Source of the DNA: Didymodactylos carnosus
Lineage: Eukaryota > Rotifera > Eurotatoria > Philodinida > Philodinidae
Length of the DNA stretch: 21,498 nt
Assembly: GCA_905250885.1 (NCBI GenBank)
Contig: CAJNOQ010003080.1
Coordinates: forward strand, 1-21,498
Direction: 5' to 3'
Part shown: piece by piece, positions 9,022 through 19,078 of the stretch
Layout: each line of letters opens with the position of its first letter
Numbering within the stretch: the first letter of the stretch is position 1
Notes under the pieces: model-generated
Told to the model about the DNA's origin: nothing
Seen by the model: the letters and a program-made list of their open reading frames with translations, nothing else
The model's database searches: none
Program-made: the position numbers and the translations under genes

Positions 9022-10272
9022 TTACTGCTCGTTAACCATAAAAATGTGTAGTTGTTTATTTGTATATTTTAAGTTGTATAAATAATCGATCAATTCTAGT
9101 CGATGTCCAATTTTTAGCGGTTTTGATAGTTCTGAATTCAAATCATAATAAAGACCTTGAACATTTTTTATTGTTAACCAATGTTTTCCGTTTATATTTA
9201 GGATCAATCCAAAGCACACGTCAAAGTTGTATTCATCAAGGTTGTCTCGACATTGGCGAACAGAATAACCACACCTCCGTAATTGTTCTAATATGATTTG
9301 TAAATCATAATTACCGAAGAATAATGTTGAATATGCATTGTTGAACCATCGTGAGTCGTACTGATCGACGATTGCATCTGGAATGAATAAAATATCAAGT
9401 ATACTCAGAGAGTAAGATACATTTGTCTTATATAAAAATGAATAAACTTATACAAGCAATCAATTATTACCTAATTCCGCCTTTTTAAATATTTTAGCTT
9501 GAAATAGGTTATTCAATGAATGCAGTGCACATAATTGTAGGCGTTGTTTCTCATGATAGATAATCTCAGGACGTTGTATCCGACGATGCTGTTTCTTGAA
9601 TAAATCTTGAGATTGAACCAGTTGAGAATAAAAGTCATCCATTCTTAGATTGCCACTCTGTAATAGATTAATCATTTGTACATCTCCAAATTGATTTCGA
9701 ATCAAAATAACAAACAGAGGATAATTTTCATCTGGTATCGAATCAATTATTGATGCTTCAAATATACCAAGAAGACTGGATATTTGTTTCAACAGCCTAT
9801 AACAATAATCAACTGTTTTTCAAACAGTTTGTAATTAAAATTGTTTATACTGCCTTTGCTTATTTGTTTCAAATGTAAAATCCCATGGCCATACAAAATA
9901 ATTCATAACTAAATACTTCGTCATTGACTTTGAACAAAATATTTGTCGACAAAATTGATCAGACTTTACATTTTTATCATTGTGTAAATACAATATCAGC
10001 GGACGCTCATTCTAAATATATCAAGTTTACATATCGACGTAAAGATTTTTTCGTGCAGATCATGGTTACATACATATTCTATTAAGTTTTTAATCTTTTG
10101 TTCTAATACTCCTGTGCGAAAAGCAAATGGCTGATAACGTTGTTCAAATAACTGAATAAAATAGTTAACACCATCACACTCATCTATACAATCGTCATAT
10201 ACTACAACAAAAATAGAGTTGGAATATATAACTTAAATTTTTAAGTTCTCATATACATAATCCATTGTGCAT
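9022..10272 (-). CDS. UAS-Josephin fusion deubiquitinase
   Basis: Five exons on the minus strand (10257-10272, 10074-10201, 9851-10011, 9471-9796, 9022-9377) with introns of 55, 62, 54 and 93 bp add to 987 nt, 328 residues, with every phase consistent. Residues about 16-172 match the thioredoxin-like UAS domain of FAF1/FAF2, including YLHNDKNVKSDQFCRQIFC, FVWPWDFTFETNK and NYPLFVILI with a following NLLQSGN. Residues about 178-328 form a complete Josephin cysteine-protease domain: IYHEKQRLQLCALHSLNNLF with catalytic Cys191, GNYDLQII, His276 in GKHWLTI, and Asn291 in YYDLNSEL. Josephin proteases cleave ubiquitin chains; UAS domains of FAF proteins bind long-chain unsaturated fatty acids and sit beside a p97-binding UBX domain, which is absent here. 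The predicted role is a lipid-responsive or ERAD-linked deubiquitinase. The 16-bp first exon is the least certain part; more upstream exons are possible. Confidence 0.88.
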
Positions 10273-11016
10273 CTGTGATATCATTTAATTTCGTTGTTGT
10301 TGATTATATATCATCAAATATATCGTTATCTTAAAAATACTCGAACATTTCAACATATTTGACGTATTGCGTGAAATAAAAAATGTATGCAGTTAAATAA
10401 TAGTCAAAACACAACAAAACTTTAATTTTCGTTTTTCCTTTTCTCTTACCTGACGTTCTATAAACTACCTGAAAATATCAGTTATTCGCACAGGTTCTTC
10501 TCTATCGCGTAATAAAACCGATAAACGTTTTCTTTTCTTTTGAAACGTGAGACAAAAGGAAAAGAACGAAATGAACACTACCCATATAAAAACCCATATA
10601 AAATCAAACAAGTTCTATACACATAGTTTCGCGTAATAAAACAGTTTAATTATGCATAATTACTGTTACGATCTAGATTGCATTATGCATAGGATGAATA
10701 ACATTTTAGTAATGAAAAATCACGGGCTCGCACATGTTTGTTTTCTTGTTTTGTGTAATTACATCTATCATTTCTATTCCATGACAAATGATCTTCTTTT
10801 GATTTTTTTCACAACTGACTAGATCTACATGCTCTTTTTACGTTTGAGCCACATTTAATTTCAAGGATTAAAGAAGAGAAAAAAATTTAGTGCGTATGAA
10901 TAAAAAAAAGTCACTACATATCTGAGTAATAGAAAGAAAAATTTCCCTTTGAGAAGAAAACGTTAAGATAAACGTATGCAAAATAGATAAAACAACGACA
11001 ATAAAAAATACTTGAT
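10273..11016. other. intergenic region upstream of the UAS-Josephin gene
   Basis: No coding segment with FAF1-like UBA or ubiquitin-like features was found here, so the fusion protein seems to lack the N-terminal part of FAF1. The region is AT-rich and should contain the promoter; no specific element is recognisable. Confidence 0.35.
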
Positions 11017-11403
11017 CTATCTTCCACTATTTCGTCTTTTGTTTTCTAAATGTCGTTTCATTTGAACAGCGTCTTTCATCAAATCTACTAGTAAATAGAC
11101 CTTCACGTCGACTAAGTGGTGATAGCGATACTTACGATGAAAACTAGAAGAAAGAAAAGATCGAATTGGTTTCATATCTACATGTAAGTCCACCCACTGA
11201 TCTGAAGCCAAAAAGGTCTTCCAGCTTTTTTTTTCTTTAGAAAATCTTGTAGGTTTCTGTGCAATCAATTTCTGTAAGTTTTCCTTGTTTTGAGATAAGT
11301 CAGCTGGTGCCAAAGGCGACAGAAAATTGTGGCGTTCTCATGTGTCGCCGCCGGAGGTAGTAAAATTTCGGGAGGTTCCAGTCGCCACCGCAGTTTCCTT
11401 CAT
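11017..11403 (-). pseudogene. open frame interrupted by one TGA, unknown product
   Basis: ATG at 11401-11403 opens 21 codons, then TGA at 11338-11340, and the same frame runs on for 106 codons to TAG at 11017-11019. The section 11300-11400 is clearly more GC-rich than its surroundings. The downstream product is hydrophilic and basic (for example LSQNKENLQKLIAQKPTRF and RHLENKRRNSGR) with no domain I know. A GTAAGTAT sequence at about 11127-11134 (minus strand) looks like a strong donor, so the frame may end earlier in a spliced transcript. Options are a pseudogene, an exon of a longer gene entered after the TGA, or part of a repeat; the reverse strand also has an open stretch here. Confidence 0.25.
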
Positions 11404-13201
11404 TGGTTTATATCGCTAGTCTCACATATACATAGCTCACAATCTACAAGTGTGGTTTACATGTAATGTCAAATCTAGTTTGAAGGTCCAGTCATCCTGT
11501 TTTATTTCTTAATATGAGCTAGATCGTTAATCAGTGCAATTGAATAATGGCATCGCAAATTGAATTCAAATTCTCCTACAATAAATGGATGGAACGATTG
11601 AATAATAGTAGGAGACAACGGCATAAGTCCAAAACATACGTACATAAATGATGTTCTTCAAGGCTATGGCATGGTTATGTGGTAATGATGCTTATCTGTG
11701 CTGAACTCTACTTGATACAAAATTAAGTAAAAAGTAGTTACTGGTTTACAAAAAAATTCTAGTGTAGTATTTTTTTTGGTAGAAGTATATCAGCAATGGC
11801 TGGACACGTGTGCGCACTGCGCAATCTAGTGATAAATGAAAAACATAGAGGATCTTCGTGTAAAGTTTATATTCCTTCAGCGAGAATGTCTGTTTGTTCT
11901 AGCATATACAGTGATTGATTTAAACAATCTTTTAACATAATTAAATAAAATGTTCGTTCAGTCCCCTTTCGAATATTACATTTAAGTATCAATTTTTTTC
12001 GTGATCAGCATCCTAAAGATTGCTATATTTCAACCAACATTATGTTGGAATATTGTATTATGATATTCAAAAATATATACAATGCGAAAACAGATATTGA
12101 CAAATGTAAGTGGAACAGATTGCCGTACTGAAGATGATAAATGAGATGAATAACTAAGATCCTCAAGATTAGCATCATTTCTTATTATTGCTGTAATTGA
12201 GTTCGAATCATCATGTGGTACAATTGTGTTGAGTTCACAATCGTTTAATGAATACGTACGATATTAATCACATTTAAACAAATATTTTGTATGATCTATA
12301 ACATCATTTGTTCACAAACACTGTGTGATTTAGCAACAGAGATGGGCAAGTCGTCACTCTTTGAGTCTGAGTCACACTTTGAGTCATATAAAGACTGCCA
12401 CGAGTCATTTTCTAAAGTTAAAAGGATAAAAATAAAGTAAGAGACAAACACTGAAAAGAGCTTATGAACAGAGAAGAATTATTGAAATGTTGCAGCTCCC
12501 GAAGAATTTGAAAGAGCCACTGCATGATAGAGCGGACCTACCATGCTTAACTCGATGTTCAAGTTTTTCATTCAAAACTTCACAGTAGTTTGCAGCAACA
12601 TATTTAGGAAGCTATCCTAAATGTTTTCACCGGACCTTACTTACCTCAAAAGTTATGGAAATTTTCGTAAAAGTCCCGTAAACAGCCTAAAGCGATAACT
12701 GTGTAAAAGTCAAAATTATGGTATTTATATCCTAGTCTAGGAAATAGATTAGGAGTTCATACTCATAGCGTAAGTAGTCCAGGTTGATCACTATCTATGA
12801 CCAAGAGCATATGTAGAATAAATGAAGCACATATGCACACAATATGACGAAGTTTTCACAACAATTTTTTAAAAGAATAGAAAACTGGTTCGATTTTCAA
12901 TGAAATTGATTTGTTACTTCAAAACTCAATACCAATTCTTTTAGAAAATACCGATTTTAGGAAAAATTGATCTTGACTTTCCACAAATTTTTTTCTATAA
13001 TGTATTTTCTACGTTACAGTATATTATCATCCTACAAAGCTGCTCAATCCTATAATTGTTTTTGCGGTAAGCATACTATCCACCGATTTTTCATACTTGT
13101 TTTGCGGCAGGTATGGATTGAACATTTTTTGAATCGAACAATTTTTTGAATCGTTCGAGGCTAATCTAAAATAAGAATAATATAAATTCTCGATCTGCGA
13201 C
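11404..13201. other. long intergenic region, no gene recognised
   Basis: No open frame of interest and no long inverted repeat was found. At 12358-12411 the motif GAGTC is repeated five times in about 50 bp (TTTGAGTCTGAGTC and similar), which recalls AP-1-type TGAGTCA sites but may be simple-sequence drift. Around 13117-13155 the phrase TTTTTTGAATCG is repeated in tandem. Confidence 0.35.
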
Positions 13202-13204
13202 TAA

Positions 13205-13676
13205 CGAGGGAATGTTTTTAAGTGCTCCCTCGCTTTTTCAACGAAACCTAGTGGGTTATAGGTTATCGATTATGCTGATCCCGAATATGAATATGAGAGC
13301 TGCTCTTAGAGCTTCGAAGACCCGGTTTTCTGGGAAACCAGTTTTTCAGAAACTCTAAAAAACAACAAAAGCTTTTCTTACTGACCCATACTTGTAGCCC
13401 GCACATTTATGATTAAAATGAGACCTCTCCCAACTCTACGTGACCTTTCTTTGCAAAGTTATAGAATTTATAAGAAAAGCCCTAAATGTCCATTGCCAGT
13501 AAGAAAAGCTTGGGTTGTTTTTTTAGAGTTTCTGAAAAACTGGTTTCCCAGAAAACCGGGTCTTCGAAGCCCAAAGAACAGCTCTCATATTTATATTCGG
13601 AATCAGCATAATCGATAACCTATAACCCACTAGGTTTCGCTGAAAAAGTGAAGGAGCGCTTAAAAACGTTCCCTCG
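13205..13676. mobile_element. foldback element with ~180-bp inverted arms and TAA duplication
   Basis: The left arm (13205-13383) and right arm (13497-13676) are inverted copies over about 180 bp, separated by a 113-bp spacer. The termini read CGAGGGAA at the left and TTCCCTCG at the right. Each side is flanked by TAA in direct orientation (13202-13204 and 13677-13679), which points to a 3-bp target duplication of the TWA type used by PIF/Harbinger transposases. A second inverted pair, CGAGGGA with TCCCTCG, lies inside the first 30 bp of the left arm. No protein is encoded; open frames in both arms are mirror images of one another. It shares its termini with the element at 18387-18786. Confidence 0.8.
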
Positions 13677-13679
13677 TAA

Positions 13680-14042
13680 GTAGGAAAAAAAAAATTTGAA
13701 ATTTTTCTCACATCGGTAACTCGATCTGCCTTACGAACTGGTAAGTTCAAATCTGAATTTAGATTAAATGGGTCTCAAACTTGGAAATCTGGTTTTCCGA
13801 AAGAAGAAGAAGAATTCTTTAACAATAACTCGTAGCTTTCAGAACCTGAATTTTGTGCTCTTTAACTGAAACAATCCGCTTTAAGATGCGTTATTTTATC
13901 TTTTTATTGAGAAAAGACCTTTTCTTCAGTATAAAAATTTGATAATAGAAAAGGCAATAGCGTGCTTATGCTTTCTGTTCCGAAGAGCTATTCAAGTTGA
14001 AAAGACTCATTTTTCGATACATTCCTTTAAGATAGGTTTCCG
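13680..14042. other. intergenic region
   Basis: A-rich sequence after the foldback element. Nothing else can be supported. Confidence 0.35.
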
Positions 14043-14296
14043 TTAGGTGACTAACTGTCGTTTTAAACATTTCAGAAATATTATTTCAAGAATTGCTTGA
14101 TTTGATAATATTTCAATGAGTTTTTGGGGGTGAAACAAAACTAATGCTTTTGAAATATAATGCAATTTGAACGTGTACAAATGAAAAACTTCACTCTTCT
14201 CACTATTGTGTAGTTGAGCTGAAGTGTCTTTCTTTGAATTAGTTTCAGAAAACAGGATTGATTCAATGCCAAACCATTCTCGTACACGTAGAGTAT
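14043..14296 (-). CDS. possible terminal exon of an unknown gene
   Basis: On the minus strand a good acceptor (pyrimidine-rich run ending TTTTTTTAG, AG at 14298-14297) precedes an open stretch of about 84 codons to TAA at 14043-14045. The translation (RVREWFGIESILFSETN, then HLYTFKLHYISKALVLFHP) looks protein-like but I do not recognise it. I could not find an upstream exon with matching phase (one base before the junction); an ATG-led candidate near 14387 is out of phase. Treat this as a hypothesis. Confidence 0.2.
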
Positions 14297-15159
14297 CTAA
14301 AAAAATTTCTATCAAATGAAAGGTTATCAATATTTCTATTACAAATCATTTCTGTGTTATGTACATTAGTGAATAACTTTGTCATCACTTTGTAATATGT
14401 GGCAATTACATGATTAATGCTAACGTCGTTCTTATTCTCAATTGTACTTTTTTCTTCCAGTTTTTTTTTTCATTTCTCTCTCATTGACGGTGTATAGTAG
14501 AAACATATCTGGAACTAAAAAGAGCCGCATGGCGAAGAAAAGTTATGAGATGACAGCATATTGTTAAAATGATAATGATGCAATTCAATGACGAATTGCG
14601 TTTATTCATTGGATCGTGCAGCTACAGGTAGTTATCATCCTAGTATATAATCTCTTTCCATTCATCATAATCAAAATATCTTCTTGCTTGGTAACTTTAA
14701 GATCTTTTCATTTCATTTTTTCGATCTTCGAAATTAGACGAAATTATTATTTCTTCGTCTTATGCTTCAGTGTCTGATAGATTTTTTTCAGTTTGTATTT
14801 GTGTAATGATAGTTGAAAAGTATCTAAAACCGAGACGAACAGATCTGAGTCCAGATTCGAATTTCAATCTAAACTGGAGAAATTACTTATTGGACTCGAA
14901 ATTATTGAAAAAGTCAACGAGATTCTTTTTCTTTTTGTATTACTAATCTTATTTTCCATGTTTATCTGGTTTGAAAGTAATGAATGTATTATTATTCTCA
15001 TGTCTATATATATATATATACCGAGTATTGAGAAGTCACCGAAATAGCTGTTGTATGTAAGATGCAAGAAGAAGACATTTCTGTTAGAGGTTTACAAAAT
15101 ACAAAACAAATTATAATTTTGAACAGTTAAAATTGAATATGTAAACAACAAGCTATATA
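14297..15159. other. intergenic region with a (TA)8 microsatellite
   Basis: AT-rich spacer. A TA dinucleotide run of about eight units lies at 15005-15020. The 67- and 60-codon open frames on the minus strand show no motif. No RNA gene was seen. Confidence 0.35.
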
Positions 15160-15426
15160 ACGGGTGCGCCAGGATAAACTGTCCCTCTACGTATTTTCTA
15201 TTTTTCTTGTGTTTCTGTAGGATCCTAAGGTTAGTGGTTTTTTTTACATCGTTTTGAGTTTGGAAAGTTTTCATTTTTTTCGTCTTTCGTATAATTTGCG
15301 TAGTTTTCTTGAAATTAGAACTGAATTTGTGCGGCGCATCTTTTAAAAAACACTAACCTTAAGGTCCTAAAGAAACCCGAGACAAATAGAAAATACATAG
15401 AGGGACATTTATCCTGGCACACCCGT
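15160..15426. mobile_element. 267-bp Tc1/mariner-like MITE
   Basis: The ends are inverted repeats of about 90 bp: the left end begins ACGGGTGCGCCAGGATAAA and the right end, reversed, begins ACGGGTGTGCCAGGATAAA; similarity continues through TCCCTCTA, a TATTTTCTATTT block and AAGGTTAGTG. TA flanks both sides (15158-15159 and 15427-15428). The centre of about 90 bp has no coding capacity. Length, TA flanks and terminal style fit a non-autonomous Tc1/mariner-type element. Confidence 0.75.
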
Positions 15427-15428
15427 TA

Positions 15429-15873
15429 TTTCAAAAACTGACTTAGTTTATCAGACAACTTCTTTATGTTAGACTACTTCAGAAAAAAAGAAGAAAACTT
15501 GTACTCATCTCTCTATGGTTCCAGTATCCTATTTTCGTTCTTGTAGAAATGCAGAATATTTTAAAGTAAATGTGCATATTTTGATAAAGACGACTATTTG
15601 ATCACGTCTTCTTATTTCTTTTGTGACTGATCACCTCTGAAAAATGTTTTGAAGTTATATAATTTTAGACTGCTTTTGAACACTATAATCTCCTCCATCT
15701 ATCATAGCAAAACTACTTTCGAGAAACAAATTCACAAACTCTAGATAGAAATTAATGTTCTTATAGTGCAATTCCTTTCATGAAAAAGTTGAAAATATTG
15801 AAGTTTCTTATATTAATTTACTCTCATAGTTCAGTAATAACATTTTATTCTCGATTATGATAATTAAAAAAGT
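15429..15873. other. intergenic region downstream of the IAP gene
   Basis: No gene or repeat recognised in this AT-rich stretch between the MITE and the 3' end of the IAP gene. Confidence 0.35.
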
Positions 15874-15879
15874 TTTATT
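15874..15879 (-). terminator. putative polyadenylation signal of the IAP gene
   Basis: AATAAA on the minus strand, about 80 nt after the IAP stop codon at 15957-15959. Position is plausible; cleavage is not proven. Confidence 0.35.
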
Positions 15880-15956
15880 ATTTTTGTTTTATGTTGAACA
15901 TTGTAGATAAAAGTATCTTCATACTTTCTCTTTGTTTCTTGATTGGATGTTTTCTT

Positions 15957-18174
15957 CTACGTATAAATTCTTACAAAAGCTTTTACATCAGCACGACACA
16001 CCGGACATAAACGGAGACTATGACCACAGGCGACGCAACAGATGAGATGTCCACATGGAAGGCATGCCACTTGACGTTCAGTTGTTAAACATAAAACACA
16101 TGGATATATTTCTTCTGAAACAGACAAAGTGAGAAAGTAAAGATAAATTATTCACATTTGAGATGCTCTATTTTATAATTCTTCTTCATACTTGGTTCTG
16201 ATAACACTGGTGAACGACTTGTGTGAATTGTTGAGGTTGTTGATTGTGCAGCGCTTTCATCTAAACGTATAGTTTTTTATTATTAACGAAGAATATATTC
16301 TAGTTATAGTTATTAAACCGTTTTGTTTATTGTCAGTTTTGATGCCTTGTTTCTCTTCTTCCAATTGATCTTGCTCTCTTGTTTCTGACGAATCTTTTAA
16401 CCGTTTTTGCGGTACTATGATTCTATCTTCATTTCCATTAATTAATTGTACTTGCTTATTAAGTACATAACATGCTATTCGTAAATCAGTATCAGTTTTA
16501 AAATCATCCTCTATAAAATACATATATGAATAAATGAGGTACACTATAATTAAACTACTGTCTATTAACTTTTAAATTTTAACTGCATTTCATATGTCTT
16601 TCTGTAAAAGAATGGATAAATAAGCAAAATGTATGTATGATAAGAAATAATTTATTATACTTGATTATAGATATTGTGTAACCTTCATTTCGTAATTTTT
16701 CCACAATAGGTAAATCCAGACGTGCGCTCACCATTCGATCTATCTCCTCTACTGACCATGTATTCGTATTAATAGTCGATTGTTGTTGAGATTTGGATTG
16801 TTCTCTTTGCACTATTAAGAAATATATGAAACGATTTAGAAAATAACTTTTACTTTGAAATCGTACATTGTTGCTCTTTATGTTGACGTTGTACAGCTTG
16901 ATAAAGATCGTTATCCAAATATTCTCTAATATAAGAACAATTTGGAAACCAGCGAGCATGTTCAATTTTTGGATCGTCATCTGCCTGCCAATTTTCCAGT
17001 GCTGAAAAATTAAATAATTCGTTAATAAAATAGAAAGTGATTGTTAATTTATGTTAGTACCTCCATTGCAACAGAAACATTTTACAATTGTTTTCTCTCC
17101 TAAATAAATATCAAATGTCTGATGTTAGAGTCAAACTTATACGAAAGTGCTTACCAGTATAGAAAAAACCGGCACCAACAAAAGTACTGATTGCTGGTAA
17201 CACTTGATCTTTCGGCCAATTATCAAATGAATTGAATCGTTTACATATTTCAGTATAACTGGGATTAGCTATTATGCCATTAATAATGATATTATTATTT
17301 CTCATAATAACATTATCATTCAACGTTGTCCTTGTTACAATTGAAGAATTTTGATTACTATTCATCTTTCTTGTTCTATTTTCTATTGTTTTTATAAAAT
17401 AACAGTTTGGTGATTTGAGACGATGTATCTCATATGGAACGTCCGTTTGTATCCATCGATGAAACATGGCATCGCAATGAATACAGATAACACGATCAGA
17501 AATATTTGTGTAAAAAAATCCTGCAGATATCATGTCTGTAGCACTAGGTTTAGTTTTAGGCCAAATTGAAAACGTTCGTATCCTTACTTCTGTCAAGATT
17601 TCGTTTGATAGTGAATTGATGAATTCATTGACTACCATCATTGTTTTATCATTATCATACGGTGAACGTTCATCAGCGTTCGAATGATTGACGCTTTCTG
17701 CATTTGGTCGTTTCAACGTCTGTTGATCACTTCGTTTAACAACCGTTGATTGCTTGTCTACATCTAGAAATATAAGTTGTAGAAATTAATTTATTTTCAA
17801 AACTCGTAAATTTTAAGTAATTTCAAGATTTATGCTGAATATTATCGCTTCACCTGAACTACTTTAACGTAATTATTTACGTATAAAATATTACCCATTC
17901 TATTTTGAAATTTTTTGATAAATTCGCAGTCTGGACTACGTTGCAAGTGTTCGTCGAAAGGAATCATATTTTTTGTCCAATCTGATATTTTCAATTTACA
18001 TGTTTGACATTCTACCGTATCATTTTCATTTGTAAAGTAAAATCCAGCATTTGCTAACATTGTACCCGTAAAAATACTAGTTGCAGGCCATTGAAAAAAT
18101 GACGCAAGGCGTTCTAGAACTCCATTATCGGTAGGATCGACGGATGTTCGTAATATTGGTTTTTGGGGATTCAT
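15957..18174 (-). CDS. XIAP-like inhibitor of apoptosis protein (3 BIR, UBA, RING)
   Basis: Nine exons on the minus strand (17895-18174, 17155-17763, 17061-17099, 16867-17001, 16661-16811, 16570-16601, 16319-16510, 16192-16260, 15957-16114) add to 1665 nt, 554 residues, with all phases matching; introns are 55-131 bp. Three BIR zinc modules are intact, each with the CX2C-X16-H-X6-C spacing: BIR1 Cys56, Cys59, His76, Cys83; BIR2 Cys187, Cys190, His207, Cys214; BIR3 Cys304, Cys307, His324, Cys331. A UBA-like segment follows (about 375-432, with LRNEGYTISIIKKTYE). A C-terminal RING has Cys508, Cys511, Cys523, His525, Cys529, Cys532, Cys539 and Cys542. This is the XIAP/cIAP layout without a CARD (human XIAP 497 residues). 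Such proteins restrain caspases through BIR2/BIR3 and ubiquitinate targets through RING. Caspase binding is inferred. A foldback element lies about 210 bp upstream of the ATG. Confidence 0.93.
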
Positions 18175-18386
18175 CAGTAAGTTAGAATATAAACTGGATA
18201 ACTTATTAGACGTTATTATGTCCGTTTATAAACTATTTAGTAATCAGTCTAGAATGTTGTTTACATATTGCAAAATAATTCATCATAGTTTTTAGTATCG
18301 AGCAATCTCAGAATCGTATTGATCTGAGAAGAGCTTCTTCAGTCATTTCTGATTGAACAATAGTATCGGAGTTCAGATCGCTCTAA

Positions 18387-18786
18387 CGAGGGAAGGTCCC
18401 CAGATGTTTCCCTGGGATTTCAAACCAATGTACCCCACTTTGCGAATCAAAAAGAAACATAAAACAAGTGAAAAATGTGCAACATTTTAAAATTTTTTTA
18501 CTTAACAATCAAACGTTCTCTGAAGCTAAAACACATATCATTTTATAGCTAAGGTGTTTATCTGTAGAATGGCATATCTCTCAGCTCTATTGAACATTTC
18601 TATGAAAAGCTGTGATTTTTTCAAAATATGATACTTTTCGCTACTATTAAAATAAAATGCATATAACTCTTGAAGGATTGAACGCGAGCACGAATGGTTT
18701 TTAGATTCATAATCAGCATCCTTAAATTAGCAAAGTGGGATACATTGCTTTGAAATCCCAGGGAAACACCTGAAGACCTTCCCTCG
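18387..18786. mobile_element. 400-bp TIR element with TAA duplication, upstream of the IAP gene
   Basis: Terminal inverted repeats of 57 bp (18387-18443 and 18730-18786) differ at only five positions. They begin CGAGGGAAGGTC and contain GTTTCCCTGGGATTTCAAA. TAA flanks both ends in direct orientation (18384-18386 and 18787-18789). The interior of about 286 bp has no coding capacity. The terminal CGAGGGAA and TAA duplication are shared with the element at 13205-13676, so the same transposase probably moved both. PIF/Harbinger is the likely superfamily by target-site type, but no transposase is present to prove it. Confidence 0.8.
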
Positions 18787-18789
18787 TAA

Positions 18790-19078
18790 GTTACAGATAA
18801 CGAGTATATATTATATTTAAATAAAAATTTCAACACTGAAGGAATATACGATTACCCTATTTGGTTTGATAAGTCTTTTAAATTCAGACATTTGTTTTAT
18901 TACTTTTATGAATCATACTCTAACTCGTTTATTTGACATTTACGAATGGATTTTAAGTCATCAAAGTACAATCTTGCACATATATAAATTAAGTTAAGAC
19001 GTAACATTAATAATTCATTCTCTTTCTCTCTCTCTCATTAGTCACTGGAGTGACGTTGCAGAAAATTAACGAAGCATC
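18790..19078. other. intergenic region with a short CT-rich run
   Basis: A pyrimidine run (TCTCTTTCTCTCTCTCTC type) lies at about 19018-19037. Nothing else recognised. Confidence 0.35.

Noticed and set aside
12344-12412. AP-1 type enhancer from repeated TGAGTC
   Set aside because: Repeats are imperfect, no gene lies nearby, and a similar string occurs near 8540; simple-sequence drift is as likely.
13189-13729. 10-bp direct repeat CTCGATCTGC on both sides of the foldback element
   Set aside because: It is not adjacent to the element ends (about 6 and 43 bp away); the adjacent TAA pair is the better target duplication.
13409-13750. Overlapping open frames of 69 and 75 codons on both strands
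   Set aside because: They lie in the spacer and arms of the foldback element and mirror the other arm.
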